Assembly (NCBI RefSeq): GCF_002744755.1
Contig: NZ_KZ319287.1
Location: 372,001-436,000 of the forward strand
Reading direction: 5' to 3'
DNA from: Leeuwenhoekiella nanhaiensis
Lineage (GTDB): Bacteria > Bacteroidota > Bacteroidia > Flavobacteriales > Flavobacteriaceae
Length of the DNA stretch: 64,000 nucleotides
The position numbers were made by a program, and so were the translations under genes. This document shows positions 1 to 7,655 of this stretch, in pieces; within the stretch, counting starts at the first letter, position 1; the number at the start of each line of letters is the position of its first letter. The notes below the pieces were generated by a model. The model made no database searches. It was given only the letters and a program-made list of their open reading frames with translations, and was not told where the DNA came from.

Positions 1-226
1 CTGAAAAAATGCCAATTCCTATTGAAATTAATATTGCTGAGAAAATAATTTGTAGATAACCATTTAAATCATTTGTCGCACCAAATGCAACTAAAACTGA
101 TAATAAAGCAATAAGAATGGTTACAATATGTTTTACCCAATCAATTAATTTTGTTGAATGTTCACTTTCTTGATCAGAAATTTCATTAATTAGATTTGAA
201 TAATATTCATATTCATTTTGATCCAT
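1..226 (-). CDS. Partial small membrane protein, C-terminus off the window
   Basis: This reading frame starts at an ATG at 226 and stays open to the window edge, so only the first 75 residues are visible. The first 30 residues are polar and rich in Glu, Asn and Ser. Two hydrophobic stretches follow, at about residues 33-52 and 57-75, separated by a short polar turn (GATNDLNG). This looks like a small inner-membrane protein with two or more helices. It lies upstream of the window edge in the same direction as the next small gene, 26 bp away, so the two may be co-transcribed. I do not recognise the family. Confidence 0.55.
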   Translation of the reverse strand, partial: MDQNEYEYYSNLINEISDQESEHSTKLIDWVKHIVTILIALLSVLVAFGATNDLNGYLQIIFSAILISIGIGIFS

Positions 227-252
227 ATTTCTACCCAAATTTATTTTTCAAA

Positions 253-808
253 TTAAGATTTTTTCTTGATAACGAATTCTTTTGGAAGTTCTTGACATAG
301 TTTATTTACTTCTTCAATGCAAGTTTGAATTTCTTCTTTATTTGATAAAACAACCTTTGGATATGAGTTTTCTCTAAGGATTAGGAATTCCTGAATTAAA
401 TTTAAATATTCTTTTTTCTCATTTTCAGACAATCCTTCTTTTTGAAAGTGATCTTTGGTTCTTATTTCTAGCTGTAATTTTTCAACCTCACTTTTTCTAT
501 TTTCAACAAATTCATTGCGAATAAATCTTTGGTCAAAATCAGCTTTGTAAAGTTGAATTAATCTATTCAAGTCAGTCACAAATTCTCTAGATAAATATTG
601 GATTCTCGGATTATTTGAGAATTTAAAAATGGAAAAAATATTCTCTTCGTGATTATATTCTAACTTTAGTATTTGTTTTTAATCGTTTATTGAAATCTTG
701 TAAATTTTTACTTGCAATTTCAATATATTTTCTATGTGGTTTTTTTAAAACTACACCATCTTTTGTTGTTGTAGAAATAATTAATCTGCTAAACTCTATA
801 TTTTCCAT
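253..808 (-). pseudogene. Small coiled-coil protein gene split by a frameshift
   Basis: Two overlapping frames read as one gene. An ATG at 808 opens a 51-codon frame (begins MENIEFSRLI) that stops at 653. A second frame, open from about 681 and ending at 253, continues with equally coding-like sequence; its only usable late start is a GTG at 579, giving 108 residues. Dropping one base from the five-A run (T run at 676-680 on the + strand) joins them smoothly into about 185 residues. The downstream half is charged and Lys/Glu-rich, probably coiled coil (residues with the pattern SEVEKLQLEI). No family is recognised. The alternatives are a real decayed gene, a one-base sequencing error, or two separate small genes. 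Function unknown. Confidence 0.45.
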
Positions 809-1198
809 AAATAAAAATGTTTTCTAACATGCTTTAAAAACACTAAACATATACATTTCACCATTAAATTTAAGGAATATGAAAACTTTAGAGTTATGTT
901 TATAAAAATAAACATTTGTCTTAAAATATTTTACAGAATCCCGTAATCTCCAAAAATGTATAGTTATTTCAGGATTAAGAAGCCGGGATGTATAGCAATA
1001 CTCGGATTAAGACTTTAATTATAGAGAAAAAAGAGGCAAAATCAAGCCTCAGGCAGGGCAACTCCCACTCAAAGGCATAGCAAAGCCTAGGATAGAGTAT
1101 GAAAACGAGTTTGAAAAAGGCTAAATTTAAGATTTTGTTAACAATGTGGCGAATGCTCTATTTTAATAGTAAGCAGTTTTAAAAGGTAATTTAAGAGG
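809..1198. other. Gene-free stretch with one terminator
   Basis: No open frame with coding character was found on either strand. The only clear structure is the minus-strand terminator at 1027-1050. The rest is AT-rich spacer between the frameshifted gene and the XRE regulator. Confidence 0.5.
1027..1050 (-). terminator. Rho-independent terminator downstream of the XRE gene
   Basis: Read on the minus strand, a GAGGC/GCCTC stem with an 8-nt loop (1033-1037 with 1046-1050) is followed directly by a run of six T (1027-1032). It lies about 150 bp past the stop of the XRE regulator, in the right orientation to end that transcript. Confidence 0.6.
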
Positions 1199-1612
1199 CT
1201 ATTTCTTCTTAAGTAACTCTTCCAAATAAGCCACTTTATCTTTCTCCGCCTGAAGTAATCTCTCATAAAGTTTTTCCTTTTCTTCGTAGGCTATAATTAA
1301 CTTATCTAAAGGATTAAAGGTGCAATGAAAATTTGTTAAAGGTCCATTATTTACACTGTTATCATTAAAATTATTGATATTGTGGAAGATAGACTCTTCC
1401 GAGAAATTCTGAATTCCTTCTTTAGTAACCCCGAGCACTTTAGCCACTTCTTCCAACTTTATATCATCCAAAGTTTCGCTTTGTTCAATATGCGAGACAC
1501 TTTGCTGGCTGATTCCCAGTTCGTGTGCCAGAGCTTCCTGTTTCATCCCACGCAATTCGCGAATGCGGGCGATCTTTCTTCCGATGTGGTTGGGCTTGGT
1601 TGTAGTGGTCAT
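1199..1612 (-). CDS. XRE-family helix-turn-helix regulator
   Basis: The 137-residue protein starts at the ATG at 1612 (MTTTTKPNHIG). A longer frame from 1657 is open, but its extra 15 residues do not resemble the family. Residues about 8-66 form an HTH_3/Cro-C1 type domain (GRKIARIRELRGMKQEALA, then ELGISQQSVSHIEQ as the recognition helix region). The C-terminal 35 residues are a Glu/Lys-rich helix (EEKEKLYERLLQAEKDK), likely a dimerisation coiled coil. The gene is divergent from a HEPN-domain gene, 226 bp apart, with a 14-bp palindrome between them that could be its operator. It probably regulates itself and possibly the HEPN gene. No ligand domain is visible. Confidence 0.8.
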   Translation of the reverse strand: MTTTTKPNHIGRKIARIRELRGMKQEALAHELGISQQSVSHIEQSETLDDIKLEEVAKVLGVTKEGIQNFSEESIFHNINNFNDNSVNNGPLTNFHCTFNPLDKLIIAYEEKEKLYERLLQAEKDKVAYLEELLKKK

Positions 1613-1710
1613 AATCCTGGAATTTATGAAGTGTGCATGTTGATAAATCGTAGACAAGGTAAAACTTTATCTCCAGTTTTATAAATCCTTATGGTATTTT
1701 TCAGTGCTAT

Positions 1711-1724
1711 ACCTTTAAAAAGGT
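1711..1724. promoter_or_regulatory. Palindrome in the XRE/HEPN divergent region
   Basis: ACCTTT-AA-AAAGGT is a perfect 6-bp inverted repeat with a 2-bp centre, midway between the divergent XRE and HEPN starts. Position and symmetry suit a dimeric HTH operator. This is inference only. Confidence 0.3.
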
Positions 1725-1838
1725 TTATCCCTCATAGTCTCCTGGTAACTTACCAATCTCGATGGGTCAATTACTATTAGGTTTGGTTCGGCACCGTTGG
1801 TACTGTCAGTAACATCCTGTACGTTAAAAACATCGGTT

Positions 1839-3059
1839 ATGACCACTTATTTGAATATTCCGCAGGATTTTCAGCACAAAGAACGCTTAGCGCAGTTGCT
1901 GCATCGTATTTTAAATGCAATTGTATTGGATTCATTTTATCTGTCCAGATTACAGCAAGAGGATGATTTGAGTTATTATTTTCTTACCGGTTTTATCGAC
2001 GTGAATATAGACCCGATTCCCAATGAAGTATTGACTCTGGTTTCAAAAATGCAGCAGGACTATCTGGAATTCAAAATTCGGTTGTACACCGAAGAGCAGG
2101 CTCAAACCGAATTAGAGCGTGGAAGTTTGTATTTTATTGAACACTGCAGCCTTGGGGATTGTGTGTATGCCAACCCTGAAGGGGAGAACTTACTGATGTA
2201 TTCAGAATTACCATTGGATAATTTAGTAAGATACGCTCAGAGACATTTTAAACGGGAGCAGTTAAAAGTACGGGCCTTTGAGAGTGCTGCAGATGCTTTT
2301 GTAAAAGAAGAGCATTTTGGTCTGGCGGCTTTTAATTTTCATCAGGCTTTTGAATTGCTATTCCGCTCTATAGAACGCCTATGTATTGGCAAGAGTAAAA
2401 TAACCCACAGCATTTGCAGTCACATCAACTACTGTAGAGCCTTTTTTCCTCAGGTAATCCCTTTCTCCAATACTCCCGAGGACAAAGAAGTGCTGATTCT
2501 TTTAGAGCACGCCTATAGTGCCGGGAGATATGAAGATGAATATCTTATTGATCAGGGACAACTCGAAAAGATAAAAAACGAACTTACCTCTTTTCACACT
2601 AAAGTAGAAGGTCTGTATACCCAACACCTGCAGTATTGCCTAAAGCGTATTCATGGAGATCCCTTGGAAGTAGCGGAAGAATCACAATCGACTACTTCTG
2701 AATCAGACATGGCAGATAAACCAAATTTGGAAAGCAACGAAAAATTAAAAAAGCTTATTGAAGAAAAAATAATCAAACGAAAAGAAGCAACACAAACAGG
2801 TTACCGTTTAAACTTGGAATTACAGGGCATAACCGATGTTCTTTTCACCATTAGCGGAATACTTAAAGTTTGTATTCTCGCCTGCAATTATGCAGAAGGT
2901 CGTTATTCCCGGATCATACCACAACCCAATATAAACATACAAACCGCTCTGGAGCATATTTACGAACTGCTCCCTTTTGAAGAAATGGAATGTTTGGAAG
3001 AAATTGTAAAAAATCATCCTGATTTCATTAAAAATACTACTCACAATCAAATGTCTTAA
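1839..3059 (+). CDS. HEPN-domain protein
   Basis: I take the ATG at 1839 (MTTYLNIPQDFQHK), giving 406 residues; the frame is open 14 codons further upstream without family-like sequence. Residues about 142-265 look like a HEPN helical bundle: an AFNFHQAFELLFRSIERL helix, then a long C-terminal helix with AYSAGRYEDEY, the RY element typical of HEPN partners of minimal nucleotidyltransferases (R230, Y231). The last 120 residues are polar, with a Lys-rich linker and a hydrophobic segment near residues 330-350. Known HEPN families include RNases and toxin or defence components, but no nucleotidyltransferase gene is adjacent. Its neighbours (an XRE regulator, an AbiC-like gene, an IS) suggest a defence or accessory setting. 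The specific role is unknown. Confidence 0.65.
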   Translation: MTTYLNIPQDFQHKERLAQLLHRILNAIVLDSFYLSRLQQEDDLSYYFLTGFIDVNIDPIPNEVLTLVSKMQQDYLEFKIRLYTEEQAQTELERGSLYFIEHCSLGDCVYANPEGENLLMYSELPLDNLVRYAQRHFKREQLKVRAFESAADAFVKEEHFGLAAFNFHQAFELLFRSIERLCIGKSKITHSICSHINYCRAFFPQVIPFSNTPEDKEVLILLEHAYSAGRYEDEYLIDQGQLEKIKNELTSFHTKVEGLYTQHLQYCLKRIHGDPLEVAEESQSTTSESDMADKPNLESNEKLKKLIEEKIIKRKEATQTGYRLNLELQGITDVLFTISGILKVCILACNYAEGRYSRIIPQPNINIQTALEHIYELLPFEEMECLEEIVKNHPDFIKNTTHNQMS

Positions 3060-3176
3060 ACTAAAACATTTACTTATTTCATCTTGAGCAAGTCCTTTTT
3101 TGCTCCGAAGAAATAGTATTGTAGATCAAAATGCATATGGGTTTTGGTTGTTTCATTTACTTCCTCCAGAGCCATC

Positions 3177-3310
3177 GCATTACCTTTTTGATAGGCTATC
3201 TTTTCGGGATTTTAAATTAGAAGAGGGCTATAAATAGGAAGGCGCAGCCGACCGGTTTATGCGCCCGACTAATTTAGAATCCTGTATTTTTTCTATCAAA
3301 AAAGGTATGC
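3177..3310. repeat. 134-bp imperfect palindrome
   Basis: Three paired blocks nest inward. GCATTACCTTTTTGATAG (3177-3194) pairs with 3293-3310, allowing one bulge. GGATTTTAAATTAG (3207-3220) pairs with 3269-3282 at 13 of 14 positions. GGGC...ATAAA (3225-3234) pairs with the segment 3252-3266. The whole element could fold into one long hairpin, as in MITE-like or REP-like repeats. Confidence 0.5.
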
Positions 3311-3384
3311 TGTCTGGAGTGGATCAAAAAGAAAATAAATCACGAAAGTAAAAGATAGGGCCATTTCAAGTTAGAATGCCCGGC

Positions 3385-3450
3385 GAACTCAGGTCAAAAA
3401 AATTCCTCCCCATTTAATAAGATACTAATTGAATTTTTTGGCCTGTGTTC
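3385..3450. repeat. Inverted repeat with about 20-bp arms
   Basis: GAACTCAGGTCAAAAAAATT (3385-3404) and the segment 3431-3450 are reverse complements except for two mismatches and one extra A, with a 25-nt loop. It is the second of three palindromes in this spacer. There is no T run after it, so it is not a simple terminator. Confidence 0.5.
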
Positions 3451-3662
3451 AAGACTTTCTGGACGAACCTCTTTCCCCGAAACCTAGTGTAGGGGAATGT
3501 GGTGAGGACTACCTAGATTACCTTTCATTACCCCTATCATATTGGAATTTGTCGCAAAAATTGGCCTGTTTACAGGGCTTAAAAGCGCATTTGTCGCAAA
3601 TTTAAACCTACAAGCCACCAAGAGAGATAAATTAGATACTGAATGTCAGTAATTTAAAATTG

Positions 3663-3714
3663 AAAATGTGTACTGTAACATCGCGCAGCGTGTTACCCTC
3701 TTGCTACACATTTT
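3663..3714. repeat. Nested perfect inverted repeat
   Basis: AAAATGTGTA (3663-3672) pairs perfectly with TACACATTTT (3705-3714). Inside it GTAACA (3675-3680) pairs with TGTTAC (3691-3696) around a GC-rich 10-nt loop. The right arm ends in TTTTT followed by CTC, so a + strand terminator function is possible, but no + strand gene lies just upstream. Confidence 0.5.
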
Positions 3715-3780
3715 TCTCCGCTTTGCTCTTAAAAAATGCTATTCATTTGCTCTTATACTTCTAGGACACAAATTTTGTAA

Positions 3781-4530
3781 TCATAAAACAAAAAATTTCG
3801 ATTTATAAGTTTTATACCAATCATTTTCCCACCCAATCCCCTGATTTAGGGTTTTCAAACTGGAGTATACATATTTCCCGCGATCGTTTAAATTGTCCGT
3901 ATCCCCTTCATAATCTGCGTAAAGATACTTAAGTAAAATGTGTTCAGACCTTGTAAAGGTACTTCCTAATATTCTGTAGTATTTTTTCAATGACTCATTC
4001 TTTAAATTACTTGGGAATTGAGTATTAATATAATTTACAATTGTAAATAAACTATTTAAATATGAATTTACAGCTTTTAAAAAATCAGTACTGTCTTTAA
4101 GAAAAATTGAGGATTGGCCTTTCAAAGAGATATCTTCTGTTTCATTTTTTTTATATTCTTGATAGATCTCCTCCATTTTCATTTCAACAAAGAGATCTAT
4201 GACTTCTATGCCAGTTGCGCCATTTAATCTCAATCTGTCAAAAGTTCGTTCGTGTATCTCAATCAATTGAAAAAAATTAGCATCAAACAGCTGTTGATTT
4301 TGAAAAGCTGAACTATTATTTATTTCATTAAATTGAGTCCAAATAGTTAAGATTAAAATAATAATACCAGCTGCTCCAAATATTGCATTAGCGAGACCGT
4401 ACGAATCTCCAAAACTTCCCCGATCTTCTCCGGGTAAATAAAAAGTTATCAAGGTATTAAACAATAAAATTACTATGGTAGCTACAATAAGGCTTACTAA
4501 TATTATTTTTTGCTTTTTTGACAGATTCAT
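3781..4530 (-). CDS. AbiC-like putative phage abortive-infection protein
   Basis: This 249-residue protein has two N-terminal membrane segments (about 8-30 and 44-66). Between and after them is the pattern GSFGDSYGLANAIFGAAG...WTQFNEI, which resembles the putative AbiC family (PF16872): a GxFGDxxG-N start, then a hydrophobic helix ending in Q. The rest is a soluble helical cytoplasmic region with FFQLIEIHER near residue 86 and KYYRILGSTF near 184. In that family the membrane anchor and the FFxLI motif are typical, and the proteins are proposed to act in phage exclusion. The mechanism is not known. The gene stands alone on the minus strand, next to the IS3 element. Confidence 0.65.
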   Translation of the reverse strand: MNLSKKQKIILVSLIVATIVILLFNTLITFYLPGEDRGSFGDSYGLANAIFGAAGIIILILTIWTQFNEINNSSAFQNQQLFDANFFQLIEIHERTFDRLRLNGATGIEVIDLFVEMKMEEIYQEYKKNETEDISLKGQSSIFLKDSTDFLKAVNSYLNSLFTIVNYINTQFPSNLKNESLKKYYRILGSTFTRSEHILLKYLYADYEGDTDNLNDRGKYVYSSLKTLNQGIGWENDWYKTYKSKFFVL

Positions 4531-4666
4531 TAGAACGATATAATTAAATATGAATAAATTCTATAAAAACTAAAAATAAGGCAGAAGTTGTTAAAATCTA
4601 GGTTTCGGATCTGGAATATAAAATTTGTCCCGTCCTGGAATAAGTTGACACAAATTCGACTTATTT

Positions 4667-5062
4667 ATGAAACATTCAGAAAAAGCAAGTACTAAGCGTA
4701 CTCAGCGAGATTACAATTTAGGCTTTAAATTAGCGGTTGTATCTCAAGTAGAAAAAGGCGAGATGACTTATAAGCAAGCCCAAAAAGCTTATGGTATTCA
4801 GGGAAGAAGCACTGTTTTGGTTTGGTTACGAAAACACGGTACCTTAGATTGGAATAAACCTAAGTCAAGGCTTACTTACATCAAAATGAAAGAAACACCT
4901 GCTCAAAAGATCAAGAGGTTAGAAAGAGAATTATCGGATGAAAAGCTCAAGAATAAGATTCTCAATACGATGATCGACATCTCAGATCAGCAATATGGCA
5001 CTTCCATCAGAAAAAAGCATTTACCCAATCAATCCAGCGAATCCGGCAAGAACACTGGCTAA
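4667..5062 (+). CDS. IS3-family transposase OrfA
   Basis: This 131-residue protein has an N-terminal helix-turn-helix of the IS3 OrfA type (YNLGFKLAVVSQVEKGEMTY, then KAYGIQGRSTVLVWLRKHG). A leucine-zipper-like helix follows (PAQKIKRLERELSDEKLKNKIL, about 85-105) that in the family mediates multimerisation. It binds the terminal repeats and, by frameshifting, supplies the N-terminus of the OrfAB transposase. The slippery heptamer A AAA AAG at 5011-5017 lies in its last third. Confidence 0.85.
   Translation: MKHSEKASTKRTQRDYNLGFKLAVVSQVEKGEMTYKQAQKAYGIQGRSTVLVWLRKHGTLDWNKPKSRLTYIKMKETPAQKIKRLERELSDEKLKNKILNTMIDISDQQYGTSIRKKHLPNQSSESGKNTG
5011..5017 (+). promoter_or_regulatory. Programmed -1 frameshift site of the IS3 element
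   Basis: A AAA AAG in the orfA zero frame allows slippage to the orfB frame, giving ...IRKK followed by AFTQSIQRIRQEHW. This reads as a typical IS3 junction and runs without a stop into orfB. Confidence 0.75.
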
Positions 5063-5082
5063 GCCTGTCGCGTTGTTGCAGA

Positions 5083-5913
5083 TTGTTTGGGATAAGCAGA
5101 CAGGCTATCTATCAAGCAGAAAAACGAGCAAAGACAAGGATTGATGAGCTTACCCTGATTAAGCCGCTGATTTTAAAAGTGCGTCAACAAATGCCAAAGC
5201 TGGGTACACGTAAATTATATTATCTGCTCAAAGTTGAATTTCAAAGGATCGGGATCAAAATAGGCAGAGATGCCCTGTTTGATTACCTGAGGTCCGAGTC
5301 AATTCTTATCAAGCCAAGAAAGAATTATACGAAAACAACGGATTCCAGACATTGGTTAAGAAAGCACCCCAACCTGATGAAAGATGTTATACCGGTAAGA
5401 CCAGAGCAGTACTTTGTAAGTGATATTACTTATATCAAAAGTAGAGAAAGAACTCATTACCTCTCTCTGGTCACAGACGCTTTTAGCAGAAAGATAATGG
5501 GATATCACCTAAGCGATGATATGAGTGCTGAAAACGTGGTTCAAGCAATGAAGATGGCCAATAACAACAGAATCACATCTGAAGAGCTAATACATCATTC
5601 TGACAGAGGCCTGCAGTATTGCTCCTCGTTATATCAAACCGAATTGAAGCGTTCTAATGTGACCCCCTCAATGACAGATGGGTATGATTGTTATCAAAAT
5701 GCTTTAGCAGAACGAATAAACGGAATATTAAAGGGAGAGTTCTTGATTAATAAATGTAATACAGGTCAGGAACTCAAAATATTAATTCAGCAGTCAATAA
5801 AAACCTATAACAATGAAAGACCACATTTAAGCCTTAAGTACAAAACATCTAATTTTATACACAACAAAAATCCCTCGAAGATAGCTTCGAGGGATCTATT
5901 AAATGTTTATTAA
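5083..5913 (+). CDS. IS3-family transposase OrfB (DDE integrase domain)
   Basis: The listed start at 5083 is a TTG, giving 276 residues. The frame is open upstream through 4981 (IQRIRQEHWLSLSRCCRLFG), so the real product is OrfAB made by -1 frameshifting at 5011-5017. The catalytic triad is visible: D114 (SDITY), D174 (HSDRG) and E210 (ALAERINGILKGE), with 35 residues between the second Asp and the Glu (DDE35). An HTH_21 region (RTRIDEL to YLRSE) precedes the rve core. The length is normal for the family and no internal stop is present, so the element may still be active. Confidence 0.88.
   Translation: MFGISRQAIYQAEKRAKTRIDELTLIKPLILKVRQQMPKLGTRKLYYLLKVEFQRIGIKIGRDALFDYLRSESILIKPRKNYTKTTDSRHWLRKHPNLMKDVIPVRPEQYFVSDITYIKSRERTHYLSLVTDAFSRKIMGYHLSDDMSAENVVQAMKMANNNRITSEELIHHSDRGLQYCSSLYQTELKRSNVTPSMTDGYDCYQNALAERINGILKGEFLINKCNTGQELKILIQQSIKTYNNERPHLSLKYKTSNFIHNKNPSKIASRDLLNVY
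5871..5894. terminator. Hairpin at the 3' end of orfB
   Basis: TCCCTCGAAG-atag-CTTCGAGGGA is a perfect 10-bp stem with a 4-nt loop inside the last codons of orfB. There is no T run right after it, so it may block inward or outward transcription or translation at the IS end rather than act as a classic terminator. Confidence 0.4.
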
Positions 5914-5978
5914 AACTGTCAATCTATTTTAGGACGACTCAGATTATATTGTCTAGAATCTTAATTATTAAGTATAGC

Positions 5979-7655
5979 ATGACTACATATAACACTGCAT
6001 TTTTATACAGCATACTCTTTTTGTTGATTTCAAATGTTTTGTTGGGACAGAAGAATGAAGCCTTAGAGGAGTTGCTTAATACTATTGAGAATTCTGAAGA
6101 ATACGATCGCACTAAGATCGCACACATTAATAAATTATCTCGGCAACTTAGCGCACTTGATAGTTCGTCTATACAGCGAAGGTTTGACGTTAACAGATCC
6201 CTTTTTTATGAATATCGAATTTTCAAACAAGATTCGGCCTTTAAATATGGGGTGCGTTCTAAGCAACTTGCCGAGCAATTAGGCGATGCGCGTTTGATTG
6301 CAGAAACCACACTTGATATGGCAAACGTCTGTGTTTCTGCAGGAATGTTTAGTGAGGCTCTGGCGTATTTAAATGGGATAGATCTCAATGAAATACCAGA
6401 AGATATACGATTTTCCTTATACGGTTTGCTGGGACGCTGTTATAGCGATATGGCAGATTACAGTACCATAACCTATTTTTCAAAACTATACCGAAAGAAA
6501 GCCAAAGAATACCATCAACAATCTCTCGAACTGGCCACACCGGGCACCTGGGATTATATTATGTTGAGAGGTTATCTCAATAACAAATACGGTAATCCCG
6601 AAGAAGCTTTAGAAGAACTCATTCCTTCTTTAGATATGCGGAAGGATTTGCGGTCGCAGGCCGTTGTAAATTCAGTTTTGGGAGATATCTACGTGCAGCT
6701 GGGCGATAGAGATCAAGCGATCTCACACCTTGCTCAGTCCTCAATCGCAGATATTAAATCTTCAGCAAAAGAAAATTTGTCTATGATACAGCTGGCGGAA
6801 TTTTTATTTCAGCAAGGCGATATCAAATTGGCTTCAGAATTCATTAAAAAGGCAAATGAAGATGCAGAAGCCTACGGAGCGCAGCAACGTAAAATACGCG
6901 TAGGCGCGATCTTACCGCTTATAGAAGAGCAAATTATCACACAGGTTGAAACGCAACGAGAGCGCTTATCCCAACAAAATATACTTCTTATGGTCTTGCT
7001 GGCAGTCTTGCTGATGCTTGCTGTTGTGACCTATATACAGTTGCGCAGATTAAAACGCGCCAGAAAGGCCCTTTTAGTCGCACACAAAGATCTTCAGGTT
7101 AAAAATGAGCGAATCGTTGAGGTGAACGAGACTATCTATTTAAAAAACGAAGAGCTCAATAGGGTTAATAATCTATTGCTCGAAGCAAACAAGATCAAAG
7201 AAGATTATATAGGTTTTTTCTTTACTCAGGATGCTGATATTTTTGAGAAGTTCAAAGAATTTAAAACCCGAATTGATGCAAATGTTAAGAAGAGTAATTT
7301 AGACGGCATCAAATACCTGTCGCAGAGCTACGACCTTAAAAAGGAGAAAAAGAAACTTCTCGAAAGTTTTGATAATGCATTTATCAAGCTCTTCCCCAAT
7401 TTTACAGCAGAATTCAATTCACTTTTAAAGGAAGGTGAGCAAATTAAACTCAAAGAAGGTCAGTTGCTCAACAAAGAGCTTCGCATTTTTGCGTTAATAC
7501 GTCTCGGAATTAAACATAATGAAATAATAGCTCAGGTTTTAGGCTATTCTGTCAATTCTATCTACGCATATAAGACTAAAATCAGGAATAAATCATTCTT
7601 AGATAAGAAGGATTTTGATGAAATGCTACTCGAAAAGACCCGTCTTAAGCTCTAG
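5979..7655 (+). CDS. SusR-like membrane regulator of the alpha-glucan PUL (DUF6377 type)
   Basis: I choose the ATG at 5979 (MTTYNTAFLYSILF), which gives a clean signal peptide ending near LLGQ; the upstream in-frame codons run toward the IS end. The 558-residue protein has a periplasmic TPR-like helical region (about 25-320), one membrane helix (about 333-353), a coiled coil (about 357-410) and a C-terminal LuxR-like HTH (about 495-540: ELRIFALIRLGIKHNEIIA, then VLGYSVNSIYAYKTKIR). This architecture matches the SusR class, which senses maltodextrins in the periplasm and activates sus genes. It sits 309 bp upstream of susC in the same direction. An IS3 copy ends 37 bp before its start, so its native promoter is probably displaced. 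Confidence 0.8.
   Translation: MTTYNTAFLYSILFLLISNVLLGQKNEALEELLNTIENSEEYDRTKIAHINKLSRQLSALDSSSIQRRFDVNRSLFYEYRIFKQDSAFKYGVRSKQLAEQLGDARLIAETTLDMANVCVSAGMFSEALAYLNGIDLNEIPEDIRFSLYGLLGRCYSDMADYSTITYFSKLYRKKAKEYHQQSLELATPGTWDYIMLRGYLNNKYGNPEEALEELIPSLDMRKDLRSQAVVNSVLGDIYVQLGDRDQAISHLAQSSIADIKSSAKENLSMIQLAEFLFQQGDIKLASEFIKKANEDAEAYGAQQRKIRVGAILPLIEEQIITQVETQRERLSQQNILLMVLLAVLLMLAVVTYIQLRRLKRARKALLVAHKDLQVKNERIVEVNETIYLKNEELNRVNNLLLEANKIKEDYIGFFFTQDADIFEKFKEFKTRIDANVKKSNLDGIKYLSQSYDLKKEKKKLLESFDNAFIKLFPNFTAEFNSLLKEGEQIKLKEGQLLNKELRIFALIRLGIKHNEIIAQVLGYSVNSIYAYKTKIRNKSFLDKKDFDEMLLEKTRLKL

Larger units (their letters stand above)
3060..3780. other. Gene-free 0.7 kb stretch rich in inverted repeats
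   Basis: No credible gene is visible in this stretch. It holds three successive imperfect palindromes (3177-3310, 3385-3450, 3663-3714, listed separately) and a 12-bp direct repeat, ATTTGTCGCAAA, at 3547-3558 and 3589-3600. The structure suggests remnants of mobile DNA or small structured repeats. I could not assign it to a known element. Confidence 0.5.
4626..5941 (+). mobile_element. IS3-family insertion sequence, apparently complete
   Basis: The element is about 1.3 kb with imperfect terminal inverted repeats. The left end, TGTCCCGTCCTGGAATAAG and on to TTGACA (4626-4650), matches the reverse complement of 5917-5941 at roughly 18 of 25 positions, sharing CGTCCT and TTGACA. It carries orfA and orfB read through a -1 frameshift. 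No convincing target-site duplication is visible at the ends, so the copy may be old or the exact boundary may differ by a base or two. A perfect 10-bp hairpin at 5871-5894 lies in the 3' end of orfB. The right end is only 37 bp from the start of the SusR-like regulator. Confidence 0.8.

Noticed and set aside
1382-1684. 100-codon plus-strand ORF opposite the XRE regulator
   Set aside because: The minus-strand frame has a clear HTH domain and terminator; the plus frame has no family features.
1603-1850. 10-bp inverted repeat GTGGTCATAA / TTATGACCAC at the XRE and HEPN starts
   Set aside because: It is formed by the two divergent start codons and their similar MTT N-termini, so coincidence of coding sequence is the simpler explanation.
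3385-3714. Integron attC-like sites
   Set aside because: The palindromes lack the paired RYYYAAC and GTTRRRY cores at the required spacing, and no integrase gene or cassette array is visible.
4616-5951. Target-site duplication of the IS3 element
   Set aside because: The bases flanking 4626 and 5941 do not match over 3-5 bp, so no duplication can be claimed.
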